Assembly (NCBI RefSeq): GCF_019669925.1
Contig: NZ_AP019779.1
Span: forward strand, 310,001-374,000
Direction of reading: 5' to 3'
DNA from: Methanobrevibacter arboriphilus
GTDB taxonomy: Archaea; Methanobacteriota; Methanobacteria; Methanobacteriales; Methanobacteriaceae
DNA: 64,000 nucleotides
The notes under the pieces were generated by a model that saw nothing but the letters and a program-made list of their open reading frames with translations, searched no databases and had not been told where the DNA came from. The first letter of the stretch is position 1; the number at the start of each line of letters is the position of its first letter. A program made the position numbers and the translations under genes. This document shows positions 10,311-20,759 of the stretch, piece by piece.

Positions 10311-10447
10311 AATAATTAAAAATATAATAAAAATAAACAAGTACAATACTAGATTAAATAATTAAAAATATAATAAAACAAATAAGTACAATACTAGATT
10401 AAATAATTAAAAATATAATAAAAATAAATAAGTACAATATTAGATTA
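10311..10447. repeat. Three tandem units of about 46 bp
   Basis: Three near-identical copies (10311-10356, 10357-10401, 10402-10447), each containing AAGTACAATACTAGATT or a one-base variant (the first copy has ACAAGTACAATACT). They fill the middle of the 430-nt gap upstream of the phosphoesterase. No ORF is preserved across the units, so this is a non-coding tandem duplication, useful as a variable-number marker. Confidence 0.85.
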
Positions 10448-10538
10448 AATAGTTAAAATATTAAATTAAATAGTTAATTTATTAGTTAATAATATTCTAT
10501 AAATATGTAATTATAAATATTCTATGAATAGAATCTGA

Positions 10539-10778
10539 TTATAAAGTAATTTTAAATCTTATTTCTTCAAATGAGGGAGCACAACAAGGATCAATATAAG
10601 AAGAACATATTGAATAGTTTTCAAAATTTTCAAAAAGAGTTTTTAATTCACTTAAAACTTTTTCAATGTTTTCGTCTTCATAAATTCTAATTGTAGCAAG
10701 AAATCTTGGATCTCCTGATAAAATAGGCTTTATATTATTATTTTGAAGAATTTTAATTACTTCATTATTAATATCCAT
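10539..10778 (-). CDS. Small conserved-looking protein, unknown function
   Basis: A 79-aa protein starting MDINNEV. The ATG at 10778 is preferred because GGTGG sits 5 nt upstream; a TTG 12 nt further upstream overlaps that ribosome site. It looks soluble and mixed alpha/beta, with no membrane segment. A Cys-rich patch (ICSSYIDPCCAP, about residues 56-67) could bind metal or form a disulfide. I do not recognise the family. It lies alone between the HTH-CBS gene and the phosphoesterase on the same strand. Confidence 0.7.
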   Translation of the reverse strand: MDINNEVIKILQNNNIKPILSGDPRFLATIRIYEDENIEKVLSELKTLFENFENYSICSSYIDPCCAPSFEEIRFKITL

Positions 10779-10968
10779 TTTAACCACCAAAAATAATAAT
10801 TATAACAATAATATTAAATATCTTATAAAAAAATCAATTTTTAGGGTAGATAAACATTATAAAAATCAATAAGTTTACCTATAAAAAAATAGACATGCCC
10901 CTTTTCAATAATATAATTTTAAAAATGATTCAGTATTAATTTGAAAATGATTTAGTATTAAAATTTAA

Positions 10969-11877
10969 TTACTTGTTTAACTTAATCAATGGAAAATCTT
11001 CTAAGTTAGTAATTGAATTTACAACATCAGTTTTTGTAACAATACCAACTGGAATCCCATCATCATCTATTAAAATTAACCTACCAATATTTTTATTATA
11101 CATAGTTTCAACAGCATTAGCTACCTTTAAATTTTGATTAATAGTAACAACATCTTTTTGCATAATATCTTTAACAGTTAAAGACTCTTTAGATTGAGCT
11201 AATGCCCACACAATATCGCTTAATGTTAAAATTCCAATAATATTATTATTTTCAATTACAGGAGCTCCATCAATAACTTTTTCAGATAGAAGTATAGATG
11301 CCTCTTTAATAGTATCATCAGGATTTAAAAAGACTAAATCTAATGATGCAATCTCTTTAACAACTTTTTTAGGAATGCTTCTAATAGTAGTTGTATCTAA
11401 AAGAAGTATATTATCCATATCATCTCTACCAACGATTTCCCCAATAATCCCCAAATTATTAACAGGAGTTGGACCAATACGAACAGTATCTCCTAGATTT
11501 AAATCTTTAATACTGCCTAAAACTTTTATAGCTGCTTCACATTCCCCAGGATTTGGAATACTAGTAAATTCAATTTTAGCTACTGAAACTCCTTCAATAG
11601 GATTTCCTTCCTTAAACATTGGAACATTAGATTCATTATCAGTCACCGAAATATTTAAAGTATGATAAGCTTCAATAGTAGGTTTATATCCTCCACGAGG
11701 ACCAGGAACTCCCTTAACCAGGCTCAAACTCCTTAAAGATTGCATTTGATTACGTATAGTCCCAGGATTTCTATTCATAACCTCAGCTATATCTTCACCT
11801 TTTATAGATTTTCCATCGGAAGTTTGATACAAGTTGATTAGTGTTTGAAGGATCTCTTTTTGTACAGATGTAAGCAT
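10969..11877 (-). CDS. HTH-CBS regulator-like protein
   Basis: A 302-aa predicted regulator. Residues 1-70 form a winged-helix domain (VQKEILQTLINLY, then a recognition-helix region around NRNPGTIRNQMQSL, and a PRGGYKPT wing). A middle beta-rich domain spans about 90-165. Two CBS domains follow, about 175-235 (ending ILTLSDIV) and 240-300 (ending IVTKTDVV). CBS pairs usually bind adenine nucleotides or SAM, so a ligand-gated DNA-binding role is inferred. GGTGG lies 4 nt before the ATG. The neighbouring purF gene is on the same strand but 545 nt away. Target genes are unknown. Confidence 0.85.
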   Translation of the reverse strand: MLTSVQKEILQTLINLYQTSDGKSIKGEDIAEVMNRNPGTIRNQMQSLRSLSLVKGVPGPRGGYKPTIEAYHTLNISVTDNESNVPMFKEGNPIEGVSVAKIEFTSIPNPGECEAAIKVLGSIKDLNLGDTVRIGPTPVNNLGIIGEIVGRDDMDNILLLDTTTIRSIPKKVVKEIASLDLVFLNPDDTIKEASILLSEKVIDGAPVIENNNIIGILTLSDIVWALAQSKESLTVKDIMQKDVVTINQNLKVANAVETMYNKNIGRLILIDDDGIPVGIVTKTDVVNSITNLEDFPLIKLNK

Positions 11878-12422
11878 TTTGCCACCAACTATTCCATTTT
11901 ATTTCTAAAAGGATTTTCTGTTTAATATACAAATATAACAAATATTCTAATATAAAAATACCCTACCTAACAAAATATTTTTAAATAATAAATATTTGAG
12001 TATATAAATGAGTTTATCATTAATATTAATTATAAAATATATAACTTAGTTATATAAATAGCTATTGTTTTTATAAAGAAAAAATTGTATTAAATAGGAA
12101 TATAATTACAATAATAAATAGTAAATAAAATAATAACTACAAAAATAAAGTAATAACTTTAAAAATCTAATAAAAATAAAATAAATTATGAAAAATTATA
12201 AAAATGAAGCTTATGAAAATAAAATTCAAATAAATAAAAATGAAAATATGAATAAAAATCTAATAAAATAGAAATAAAAGATAAAAATATGAATAAATTA
12301 ATAAAATTAAATAAAATTAATAAAAATAGAATAGAATAAAATAAAGATAAAAATATAAATAAATTAATAAAATTGAATAAAATTAATAAAAATAGAATAA
12401 TAAAATTAAATAAATATAAAGT
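11878..12422. other. AT-rich spacer with a tandem duplication
   Basis: No gene seen. Apart from the promoter side of the HTH-CBS gene, the stretch is dominated by AATAAAATTAATAAAAAT-like runs, including the 66-bp duplication listed separately, and lies downstream of purF. Confidence 0.5.
12281..12410. repeat. Two tandem units of about 66 bp
   Basis: Unit 1 starts at 12281 and unit 2 at 12347. Both run ATAAAAATAT(G/A)AATAAATTAA and continue in parallel with few differences through AATAAAAATAGAATA. They end just beyond the purF stop codon. Non-coding. Confidence 0.75.
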
Positions 12423-13859
12423 CTAAAATTTATAATAACTCTCTACTTCTAAATCACTAGGGATTTCAGTAGGATACTCCTCATTTATACAGCCTAAGCA
12501 AAGTTCTTCTGCCGGAATTCCAATTGAATCAACAAGGTCCTCAATAGAAATATAACCCAAAGAATCAACACCCAGTTTTTCCTTAATCTCCTCAACAGAA
12601 TTATTAGCTGCAATCAATTCATCTTTAGATGCCATTGCTACACCATAATAACAAGGAGCTATAACAGGCGGGCAACCAATCATTAAATGAATTTCTTTTG
12701 CACCAGCTTCTCTTATAATCTCTATTAAAGATTCAGAAGTAGTTCCACGAACAATACTATCATCAACAAGAACAATTTTTTTACCTTTAAGTTCAGAAAC
12801 CAATGGATTCATCTTTAATTTAACAGCTAACTCTCTTTCTTCCTGAGTAGGCATAATGAAAGTTCTACCAACATATCTATTTTTAATAAGACCCTCACCA
12901 TAAGGAATTCCAGAAGCTCTAGAATATCCAATAGCTGCAGGAATAGAAGAATCAGGAACAGGCATTACAACATCAGCATCAATTGGAAATTTATCAAACA
13001 ATGCACGACCAATATTGAGTCTAACTTGATAAACATTCTTTCCATCGATAGTACTATCAGGTCTTGCAAAATAAACATACTCAAACATACAATGAGAATT
13101 TTTAGTTTTATCAGCTTTAGAAATTATATGAGAATTAATCTTATTATCTTTAAAATAAATAATTTCTCCAGGCTTAAAATCACGTATAAATTTAGCCCCA
13201 ATAACATCAAAAGCAACAGTTTCAGAAGCTACAATGAAAGTATCATCTTTTTCAGCAATAGCTAATGGTTTCATAGCAGCAGGATCACGAATAGCATAAA
13301 GATCACCATTAACTAAAATAACAAGAGAATAAGAACCCATAATTATATTAGATACATTTTCTAAGGTTTCAATCATATCAGAAGTTTTTAAAAACTCCCT
13401 CTTAATAAGATGACATAAAATTTCAGAATCAGTATCCGAAGTAAACTCAACACCTTCAGCCATTAATTCTCTTCTTAGCCTACCAGAATTGATTATATCT
13501 CCATTATGAGCTATAGCAATACTAAAATCATTAAAAGTAGTCACAAATGGTTGAGAATTTTCAAATTTTGATTGACCAGTAGTAGAATATCTTACATGAC
13601 CAATACCAACTTCACCATTTAATTCATTAATAATGTCACCTTTAAAAGCATCAATCAAAAGACCCATACCACAGTGATGGCTTAAACCATTTTTATCACC
13701 ATAAGTGCCTTCATTAATATTATCACTATTAAAAGTCGCCATTCCAGCAGATTCTTGACCTCTATGCTGTAGTGCATGCAAACCATAATAAATAGAAGAT
13801 GAAACATCTATAGAAGAATTTTTAGAGTGGATACCCACAATACCACATTTATCTTTCAA
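12423..13859 (-). CDS. purF: Amidophosphoribosyltransferase (glutamine PRPP amidotransferase)
   Basis: First committed enzyme of purine synthesis: PRPP plus glutamine gives phosphoribosylamine. It is full length at 478 aa. The nucleophile is Cys5 in MKDKCGIVG, so a four-residue leader would be removed. The Ntn-hydrolase domain covers about 5-240; the phosphoribosyltransferase domain has [12 protein letters not shown] at about 355-366. Cysteines in [19 protein letters not shown] and CLGC match the [4Fe-4S]-containing PurF class seen in Bacillus. The start is TTG at 13859, 8 nt after GGAG. It ends in a long AT-rich gap. Confidence 0.97.
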   Translation of the reverse strand: MKDKCGIVGIHSKNSSIDVSSSIYYGLHALQHRGQESAGMATFNSDNINEGTYGDKNGLSHHCGMGLLIDAFKGDIINELNGEVGIGHVRYSTTGQSKFENSQPFVTTFNDFSIAIAHNGDIINSGRLRRELMAEGVEFTSDTDSEILCHLIKREFLKTSDMIETLENVSNIIMGSYSLVILVNGDLYAIRDPAAMKPLAIAEKDDTFIVASETVAFDVIGAKFIRDFKPGEIIYFKDNKINSHIISKADKTKNSHCMFEYVYFARPDSTIDGKNVYQVRLNIGRALFDKFPIDADVVMPVPDSSIPAAIGYSRASGIPYGEGLIKNRYVGRTFIMPTQEERELAVKLKMNPLVSELKGKKIVLVDDSIVRGTTSESLIEIIREAGAKEIHLMIGCPPVIAPCYYGVAMASKDELIAANNSVEEIKEKLGVDSLGYISIEDLVDSIGIPAEELCLGCINEEYPTEIPSDLEVESYYKF

Positions 13860-14458
13860 ATCACAATCTCCGTAGATTATTTAATAATTATATGATTATT
13901 TAATTGTCTGATTATTCAATTATTATTTAACTATTAATTATTTAATTATTATTTTATTAATAATTATTTAGTTATTATCTAATAAATTAATGAAAATTAT
14001 TAATTAATAAAAAATATCAATTAATAAAAACATTATAAATATAATTATAAAAATAATTATAAAAATAATTATAAAAATTATTATAAAATATATTATTATA
14101 AAACATATCAAAATTATTATAATTAAAAATACTATAATATAAAAAATATCATAATAAAGATTATTATAATAAAAGTAATATTATAATAAAAGTAATATTT
14201 TATAATATAAGTAATATTATAAAAATTATTATAATATAATATTTTCATTTTTCTAATATAAATATTTTTAATATTATTCAATTAAAGTTATTTAATTTAG
14301 TTATCATTTATATAGAATATTCAACATTTACATATAATAATTTTAATATGACAAACAATAGACACAAACCTAAAAAGCAAATAGAAACTTAAAAAATAGG
14401 TTAAAAGTTATAAAAGCTGTTAAAATTGAAAATAAAGAGAAAATAAAAAATAAAAATA
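13860..14458. other. AT-rich spacer with short simple repeats
   Basis: No gene seen. It contains about four copies of a 12-bp ATAATTATAAAA-type unit near 14038-14085, and two or three copies of an ATAATAAAAGTAATATT unit near 14168-14220. The start of this stretch is the purF promoter side. Confidence 0.5.
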
Positions 14459-15874
14459 TTAATCCCAAAAATTCTGAAACTGGTCAGTTATATTATAATC
14501 AGTATCATCATTCTCATCAGCATTATCATATTGATTATTATTTTTATCTTTCATATTACTATTTTTATATCTATCATCATAACTACTTTCTTTATATCTA
14601 TTTTCATCAAGAACTTCATCATATTTATTTTCATTATTTATATTATCCTCGTATTTGTCCTCTTCATAGCTATCATCATTATACTTATTATCATCATAGC
14701 TATCATCATTATACTTATTATCATCATACTTATTTTTAAAGTTGTTTGAATTAAGATTATTCTGATGATAACCAGTACCCTCATTATTCTTTTTATAATA
14801 CTTTATAATTTCTCTTTGAAGTTCATCATTATCATTTTCAACAAATATTAATGCAGTTTTAACAATTTTAAGCCAATCAATTGCATCTTCCTTAGAAATA
14901 GCTCCAATATATCCCTGACCAACAATTATATTTTCAGGATTAAATTTATTAGTAGCTATAACCACTTTTTCAACTTCATCATCAGTTAAAGTAACATTAA
15001 AAACATCAACCCACAATTCTGTAATTGGGAAAACTTCTAACAAATCTTTAGTATGAATATTAGAATATCTAGATTTAAAATCAGTGAAATCAAGTTTAAT
15101 TTCATCAATATGGTCATTTAGATCTTTAATCTCATTATTCAATTCAAAATTTTCATTTTTAAGCTGATTAATCTCTTTAACAAGCATATCATTTTCAAGA
15201 GATACCTTATCATTTTCATCTTTTGATTTATCAAATTCAATGCCTAACTTAAGAAGTTCTGATCTAACCTGATTAATATTAGTTATATCAAAAATAGAAG
15301 CAAGTCCTGCTCTAATAATTGAATTTTTAATCTCATTTTCAACATTTTTTATATCAGTTATCTCAATATCTCTAGCTTTTGGAAAACTTAAATATTCAAC
15401 ATAGTTAAAATCATTTTTTAAAGCATGATAAAAATTTGAAAATGAATTTTTTCCATTTTCATCAGAATGAGTAGCTATAAGAATAATATCTGCACCTAAA
15501 ACAGCATTTTTAGCTATTTCAACATTTTGTGTGGTGATAATAGAAGAAATGATAATATTAAAATCATTGAATAAATTTATATTTTTTATAGCCTTTGATA
15601 GGAATTCTGAATCCTCAGGTCCATCTACAATAATTCTAACATCAACTGGTTTTTGATTATCATTTTCATCAATTTTCTGATTGTTAATTTGGGAAATATT
15701 CCTAGTATCATTGGAATTTTTATCGTTTATACTAAAATCAGAAAATTTATTATTAACCTTAAAATTAGAATTTTTAGAGTTAATAATTAATGAATCATAG
15801 TCTTTAGATTCAATATCTTCATTATTAATAGTTTGGATTATATGATTAATATTATCTTCATTATTAAAATCCAT
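14459..15874 (-). CDS. Possible Toprim-like protein with coiled coil and Asp/Asn/Lys/Tyr-rich tail
   Basis: A 471-aa soluble protein in three parts. A Ser/Asn/Asp-rich head (1-75) precedes an alpha/beta domain (about 78-200). That domain begins VRIIVDGPEDSEF and contains ILIATHSDENGK, resembling the Toprim acidic motifs, though the second reads HxD instead of DxD. A coiled coil (about 225-280) leads to a folded region ending near 395, and the last 75 residues are an acidic, Tyr-rich repeat tail (KYNDDSYDDNKYNDDSY). From memory, a conserved protein sits between purF and rpl37e in related methanogens, which fits this position. GGTGG lies 5 nt before the ATG. The Toprim call is tentative. Confidence 0.6.
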   Translation of the reverse strand: MDFNNEDNINHIIQTINNEDIESKDYDSLIINSKNSNFKVNNKFSDFSINDKNSNDTRNISQINNQKIDENDNQKPVDVRIIVDGPEDSEFLSKAIKNINLFNDFNIIISSIITTQNVEIAKNAVLGADIILIATHSDENGKNSFSNFYHALKNDFNYVEYLSFPKARDIEITDIKNVENEIKNSIIRAGLASIFDITNINQVRSELLKLGIEFDKSKDENDKVSLENDMLVKEINQLKNENFELNNEIKDLNDHIDEIKLDFTDFKSRYSNIHTKDLLEVFPITELWVDVFNVTLTDDEVEKVVIATNKFNPENIIVGQGYIGAISKEDAIDWLKIVKTALIFVENDNDELQREIIKYYKKNNEGTGYHQNNLNSNNFKNKYDDNKYNDDSYDDNKYNDDSYEEDKYEDNINNENKYDEVLDENRYKESSYDDRYKNSNMKDKNNNQYDNADENDDTDYNITDQFQNFWD

Positions 15875-15886
15875 TTAATCCACCAT

Positions 15887-15961
15887 ACTTTTAATTATAT
15901 TGTTCTTAATTATGATATTCTTAATTATAATATTCCTAATTATAATATTTTTAATTATATG
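15887..15961. repeat. Four to five 15-bp tandem units in a promoter region
   Basis: Units such as ATTCTTAATTATAAT recur at 15902, 15917, 15932 and 15947, with a partial copy just before. They sit 13-87 nt upstream of the possible Toprim gene, where its promoter should be, so copy number could affect expression. The rest of the gap up to 16235 shows nothing else. Confidence 0.75.
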
Positions 15962-16235
15962 AATATACTACTTAGATAATTAATATAAGTATTTAAATCA
16001 TTAGTATACCTATTTAAATATTATTTTTTATAATATAAATAGGTTTTTTATTAAAAATTAAAATATTAAGATTTTTAAAATAATTAAAGAATAAAAATAC
16101 CAATAAATAAAAAAACTAAACAATAAAAATTAAACAATAAAAACATTATAAAAAAAATGATAATATCTAAAATGATAATATTATAAAAAATAAATATTAA
16201 AGAATATAAATAAAAATAAATTAAAAATAACTAGA

Positions 16236-16421
16236 TTATCTTAATCTTTGACCAGTTATTGATTTTTTATTTTGCCAGCTGTAACTTCTGATTCTTTTAG
16301 ATTTTCCAAATCCACAAGAAGCACAAACTTTTTTACGGACATGGTAAGCATTTCTTCCACATCTTCTACAACGTATATGGGTCTTTTTATTCTTTTTACC
16401 CATTGAAGGTGTTCCTTTCAT
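16236..16421 (-). CDS. rpl37e: Large ribosomal subunit protein eL37 (L37e)
   Basis: A 61-aa zinc-finger ribosomal protein of the 50S subunit, with CRRCGR and CASCGFG forming the zinc site and a basic body, typical of archaeal L37e in length and sequence ([14 protein letters not shown] near the start). A strong ribosome site, GGAGGAGAT, sits 4 nt before the ATG. The usual partner, the LSm gene, lies upstream on the same strand. Confidence 0.97.
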   Translation of the reverse strand: MKGTPSMGKKNKKTHIRCRRCGRNAYHVRKKVCASCGFGKSKRIRSYSWQNKKSITGQRLR

Positions 16422-16793
16422 TATTATCTCCTCCTTATTTAAATTAATTACACTGATTATATTATATGCTTAATGATATACTTGATAATCAAAATAAGAT
16501 AGAATTAGATATTTATAGAAAAACTATAAATTCATTAACTTAAAGCTAAAACTAAATAAATTTATTTAAAATAATTAAAGTAGCTTACTAATGTAAGATA
16601 TAGCATAGCTCAAGCTAATATAATTCTAAAATATAAAATACTTATATAAACAATTGAAAATTATATAAACTTTTTATCATTATAAAATTTGATTAAAGTT
16701 GTATATAAATGTTCATGTATAATAATGCGATAATATAAAGACGATCTTATATAATTATATGTTACTAATAATACCTATATAGCAATAGAAAAA
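16422..16793. other. Gap between LSm and rpl37e
   Basis: A 372-nt gap with no gene or clear terminator seen. The LSm-rpl37e pair is usually tightly spaced in archaea, so the two may be transcribed separately here. TATA-like runs occur throughout. Confidence 0.4.
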
Positions 16794-17039
<246 letters not shown>

Positions 17040-17315
17040 CTATTAAATATTATACCATATTAATTATAATTTAATTTATATTTAAATTTAACTATTAAAT
17101 AGCTATAAAATCATCTAATTTTGATAGTATCCATATTTATAGAATATAATTGAATATTTTTAATTCTATTAAATATCAATCTCCAAAAAAGCTTTATAGA
17201 TAATTCTTTTATTCTTAATTATTTAATATAATTGTTATTTGTTGTTAAGTTATATATAAAGATTTTGATTATATAAATATAGTCTTTTTAGAATAATTAA
17301 TTAGTTAATATCCTA

Positions 17316-17963
17316 TTATTTATCAGATTTAATATACTCTGGAATTTTAACTATAAAATTATCGATAAATAGCAAAAAGTAAATAATACTACTACCAGAT
17401 GAGAAAAAATAGGATAGAATCAAAGCCATAAATGCGATTAATGGGAAAAGAAGTGCAGTTCTCTTTTTATAATTATAATCTTCAAAATCACTTAAAAATC
17501 CTTTTTTATCTGCATAAATATACTGAGATAATAATAAGATACCAATAAATAATAAATTTATATGAAATAAATATCTAAAAATTGCAAATTCTGATCCAAA
17601 GTCACTGATCAAAGGATATGTAACAGGAACTAAAACAACAAACATTAAAATTAATAATGTCAACCACATGAATATTTTATCCATCTTCTCTAAATTATGA
17701 AGTAAAAATCTTATCTCAATCCAAATAGATCCTAAAATTAAAAAACAAAGAATAAATAAAAATAAATCAATCGTAAATCCCTGTAAATATGAATTCAATT
17801 GAAGCATTGAAATCAATTCATTTTTAAGTGGAACATGAATAGCTAAAACTAAAATTGTCATAGCAACAGCAAAAATTCCATCTGTAATAGCTTCAGCACT
17901 AGCTGTAGATACAAAATCTCCTTCATCAGTTTTCTCAAAAATAGTTTTCATAATTTCACTCAT
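17316..17963 (-). CDS. TMEM175/DUF1211-type membrane protein (predicted K+ channel)
   Basis: A 215-aa protein with about six membrane segments. The signature AEAITDGIFAVAMTILVL at about 23-40 corresponds to the FSDG motif of the TMEM175 family, whose prokaryotic members are K+-permeable channels. Only the first half has the motif, as is common. The annotated ATG (17963) has no ribosome site; an internal ATG at 17951 follows GAGTGA and is a possible alternative start. It stands alone, between the LSm gene and the CDF transporter. Confidence 0.8.
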   Translation of the reverse strand: MSEIMKTIFEKTDEGDFVSTASAEAITDGIFAVAMTILVLAIHVPLKNELISMLQLNSYLQGFTIDLFLFILCFLILGSIWIEIRFLLHNLEKMDKIFMWLTLLILMFVVLVPVTYPLISDFGSEFAIFRYLFHINLLFIGILLLSQYIYADKKGFLSDFEDYNYKKRTALLFPLIAFMALILSYFFSSGSSIIYFLLFIDNFIVKIPEYIKSDK

Positions 17964-18211
17964 ATAATTTTTTTATAAATTAAAATAAAGATAAGTTACA
18001 ATAATAAAATCCTCTTTTAAATAAATATAATTAATGTAAATATAATGATAAATATATAATAAATATATAATAAATTAATGATAAATAAATTAGTGATAAA
18101 TATAATAATAAATAAAAAATTTTATAAATAAAATATTTTAATAAAGATAATAATTTAAAAATTTAATAAATATAATAATTAAAAATTTAAAAATATTATA
18201 TAATCACAAAT

Positions 18212-19597
18212 TTAGTTTTCATTGGATAATTTAAGAAGTAAAGAATCTGAAAATTTAACATCAAAATTATTAAAATCATTTAAAATAATATCTAGATGAT
18301 TTAATCCAGATTCAGTTATTTTATAAATACCTCCATCCTTTTCTAACCAATTATTATCTATCAAATGGATAATAATCTCATCAAAATTACTATTAAAATC
18401 TAAATCTTCGTTTGGTAATAAATCAAGTTCTGATATAACAGGAATATAATTATCTTTAAATGTCTCATTAAATGATTTAACTAATTCTTCCTGAGTATTA
18501 AGATCTTTATTATGAACTGAAAATAAAATCCACAGCCTAAATGTTTCTAAATGATTAATATTAACATAATCTCCGAAAACAGTTTTATATTTAGAAAAAT
18601 CAGTTTCTTCACCATCATAAGAAGATTTAGCATCTCTTAAAAGACCAAAAGCATCTCTTAAAATTCCAAAACCAATAAAGATACCTACAATTGCATCAAC
18701 CCAAAAAATATTAAATAAAGATAAAACAGCTCCAATTATAACAGCAGAACCTATAAAAATATGATTTTTAGAATCAACAGATTGAGAAATAATAGTTAAA
18801 TTATTAAAAGATCTTCCTACATGACGTTGGTACACAAATAAGCCAATAGCAAATAATATTGCAATACCTTCAACTGCAACAACCAAAGGCACCTGATTAA
18901 TTGGGCTAACAGTATTATTTAAAATTTCAATTATCCTAGTTATAGATTCATAAACAGCACTAAAACCAGCTATAAATAACATAAATATAACTAGTATCGT
19001 ACTTAGAAACTCATGATGAAACTTAATCCCAAGCCAAACAAAAAATGCAGAAATAGTATCAGTTATTGCATCCAGACCATCTGATATTAGACCAACACTT
19101 CCACTAATAAAACCTGTGGATAATTTTAAAACAGCTAAAAAGAAATCAATGAAAATATTATTTCGAGCAACAGCATTAGTATTAAGTAAATATTTATCAA
19201 TCTCTTTACTTCTTTTTTTCATTGCATTAACAAGATATTTACCCTTTTTTTGACCAAATTCAGTTAATTTATAAGTTTCATCATCTATCTTCTCAACCAA
19301 ACCAAAATTAATCAAGCGATTAAAATTGTTCAAAGAACCCATTTCTCCAGCTTCAACTTCTATTATAGTTTTACTATCTACAGAATCTCTTTTAAAAAAA
19401 TATCTTGTTCTCTCTACACTATCAATTATCGAATTTAAAAAAGATTTATCTTTTTCATTCCATTGTTGATACCATATCGATGAAATAAAAATAATTGTTT
19501 TATCATCAACTTGAGTTGAACTTAATGGGCCTTCAACATATAAAGCCATTAGAATGAATTTATCAAAACCTACTAAAGTTTTGCCATTAATTTTCAT
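18212..19597 (-). CDS. CDF cation efflux transporter flanked by winged-helix-like domains
   Basis: A 461-aa fusion. Residues 1-130 look like a helical, winged-helix-type domain (GFDKFILMALYVEGPLSS near the start, then FGLVEKIDDETYKLTEFGQ). Residues 145-335 are a cation diffusion facilitator membrane domain with metal-site motifs DGLDAITDTIS and SQSVDSKNHIF. The cytoplasmic tail (about 340-455) ends in a second winged-helix-like stretch (NWLEKDGGIYKITESGL). CDF proteins export divalent metals such as Zn or Mn in exchange for protons. The flanking domains are unusual for the family. GGGGGTT lies 3 nt before the ATG. Confidence 0.82.
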   Translation of the reverse strand: MKINGKTLVGFDKFILMALYVEGPLSSTQVDDKTIIFISSIWYQQWNEKDKSFLNSIIDSVERTRYFFKRDSVDSKTIIEVEAGEMGSLNNFNRLINFGLVEKIDDETYKLTEFGQKKGKYLVNAMKKRSKEIDKYLLNTNAVARNNIFIDFFLAVLKLSTGFISGSVGLISDGLDAITDTISAFFVWLGIKFHHEFLSTILVIFMLFIAGFSAVYESITRIIEILNNTVSPINQVPLVVAVEGIAILFAIGLFVYQRHVGRSFNNLTIISQSVDSKNHIFIGSAVIIGAVLSLFNIFWVDAIVGIFIGFGILRDAFGLLRDAKSSYDGEETDFSKYKTVFGDYVNINHLETFRLWILFSVHNKDLNTQEELVKSFNETFKDNYIPVISELDLLPNEDLDFNSNFDEIIIHLIDNNWLEKDGGIYKITESGLNHLDIILNDFNNFDVKFSDSLLLKLSNEN

Positions 19598-20081
19598 AAT
19601 AACCCCCGCATTATTATAAATTCTAAATTAATACTTTATCAACTTAATATATATAGTTGTAAAAGATTATATAAAGTTTTCTATGTATTTCAATCATATA
19701 TAAATATCACAGCTAAATACAATAAAAAAATAACTTATAATATAACATAAAAACTTATAAATAATTTATATAATAAGCTTATCTATTTAATAAAAACTTT
19801 AAAAATATAATAAAAATTCAAAAAATATCTATACTATAAAAAACTAATTATATATATAATAATAAGCATGAAAAAAAGATTATTAATTAATTTATCAGTA
19901 AATACATCATATATAGTAATTTTATTAAAAATCAATTAAATTGATTAAATAATTATTTATTGATTAAACAGTGTTAAAAATTACTTAAATATTTATTAAA
20001 TAATTGAATATTGATTATATACAAAATAAAGTATTGAAAATCAATTATTATACTAATTTAATACAGAATAAGGTGTTTATT
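19598..20081. other. Divergent promoter region
   Basis: Between the CDF gene (minus) and the PUA gene (plus). It should hold both promoters; many TATA-like runs make the choice uncertain. Codons 5' of 20082 are open but have no ribosome site and are judged non-coding. Confidence 0.4.
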
Positions 20082-20558
20082 TTGAAAGTAAAGCAAAGAC
20101 ATCATCTGAAAAAAAAGAAATTGAAAGAATTGAAAAGAGATTTAGGAGAATACTCTACAATAATTCCAAATAACTCTAATGTAGAATATTTAGAAGTAGA
20201 TCCAAATCCTTTTATTCTTATTGATGGGCAACCATACATAATAATTATTGATGAAAAACCATTTCCAACCCTGAAAGCTGCTTTAGAAAATGAAATTGGA
20301 GGAAAAAAAGTCGTCGTTGATATGGGAGCAATCAGATTTGTGACAAATGGTGCTGATATAATGAGTCCAGGAATAGTAGAAACAGATGAAAATATCAAAC
20401 AAAATGATGTTGTCATAATTGTTGAAGAAACACATAAAAAACCATTAGCTATAGGTATTGCAGAAATTACTGGTGAAGAAATGGTCAATAACGATTCTGG
20501 AAAAGCTATTCAAAATATTCATTATATTGGTGATGATATTTGGAATCTTGAAATATAA
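20082..20558 (+). CDS. PUA-domain RNA-binding protein
   Basis: A 158-aa protein, start chosen at TTG 20082 because AGGTG lies 6 nt upstream; an in-frame ATG 78 nt earlier has no ribosome site. A very basic head (KVKQRHHLKKKKLKELKRD) precedes a globular region, then a PUA domain (about 75-155) with VVVDMGAIRFVTNGADIMSPGI and PLAIGIAEITGEEM. This matches the archaeal MCT-1/TruB-like PUA family thought to act in rRNA or tRNA maturation. The next gene on this strand is arfB, 200 nt downstream. Precise RNA target unknown. Confidence 0.85.
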   Translation: MKVKQRHHLKKKKLKELKRDLGEYSTIIPNNSNVEYLEVDPNPFILIDGQPYIIIIDEKPFPTLKAALENEIGGKKVVVDMGAIRFVTNGADIMSPGIVETDENIKQNDVVIIVEETHKKPLAIGIAEITGEEMVNNDSGKAIQNIHYIGDDIWNLEI

Positions 20559-20745
20559 TCTTTTGAAACCTTGAAATATAGTAATTTTTAAACCTTAAAA
20601 TATAATTATTTTGGAATCTTAAGATATGATTTTTTAGATTTTAAATATAGAGATATGATTTTTTTAAATTTTAAATATAGATGTTTTAAATATAATTTTT
20701 AAATATGATTTTTAAATCTTAAAATATAGTTCTTAAAATATGTTT
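20539..20745. repeat. Degenerate 23-27 bp repeat series after a stop codon
   Basis: Starting inside the last codons of the PUA gene, units of the form TTTTGGAATCTTGAAATATAAT recur about eight times with growing divergence, filling the gap to arfB. They appear to be copies of the gene's own 3' end made by replication slippage. Confidence 0.65.
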
Positions 20746-20759
20746 TTGAAAGTGATAAA

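Noticed and set aside
14531-14749. Ile/Phe-rich hydrophobic frame on the plus strand
   Set aside because: It is the complement of the Asp/Asn/Tyr-rich repeat tail of the minus-strand gene; hydrophobicity is an artefact of complementing GAT/AAT codons.
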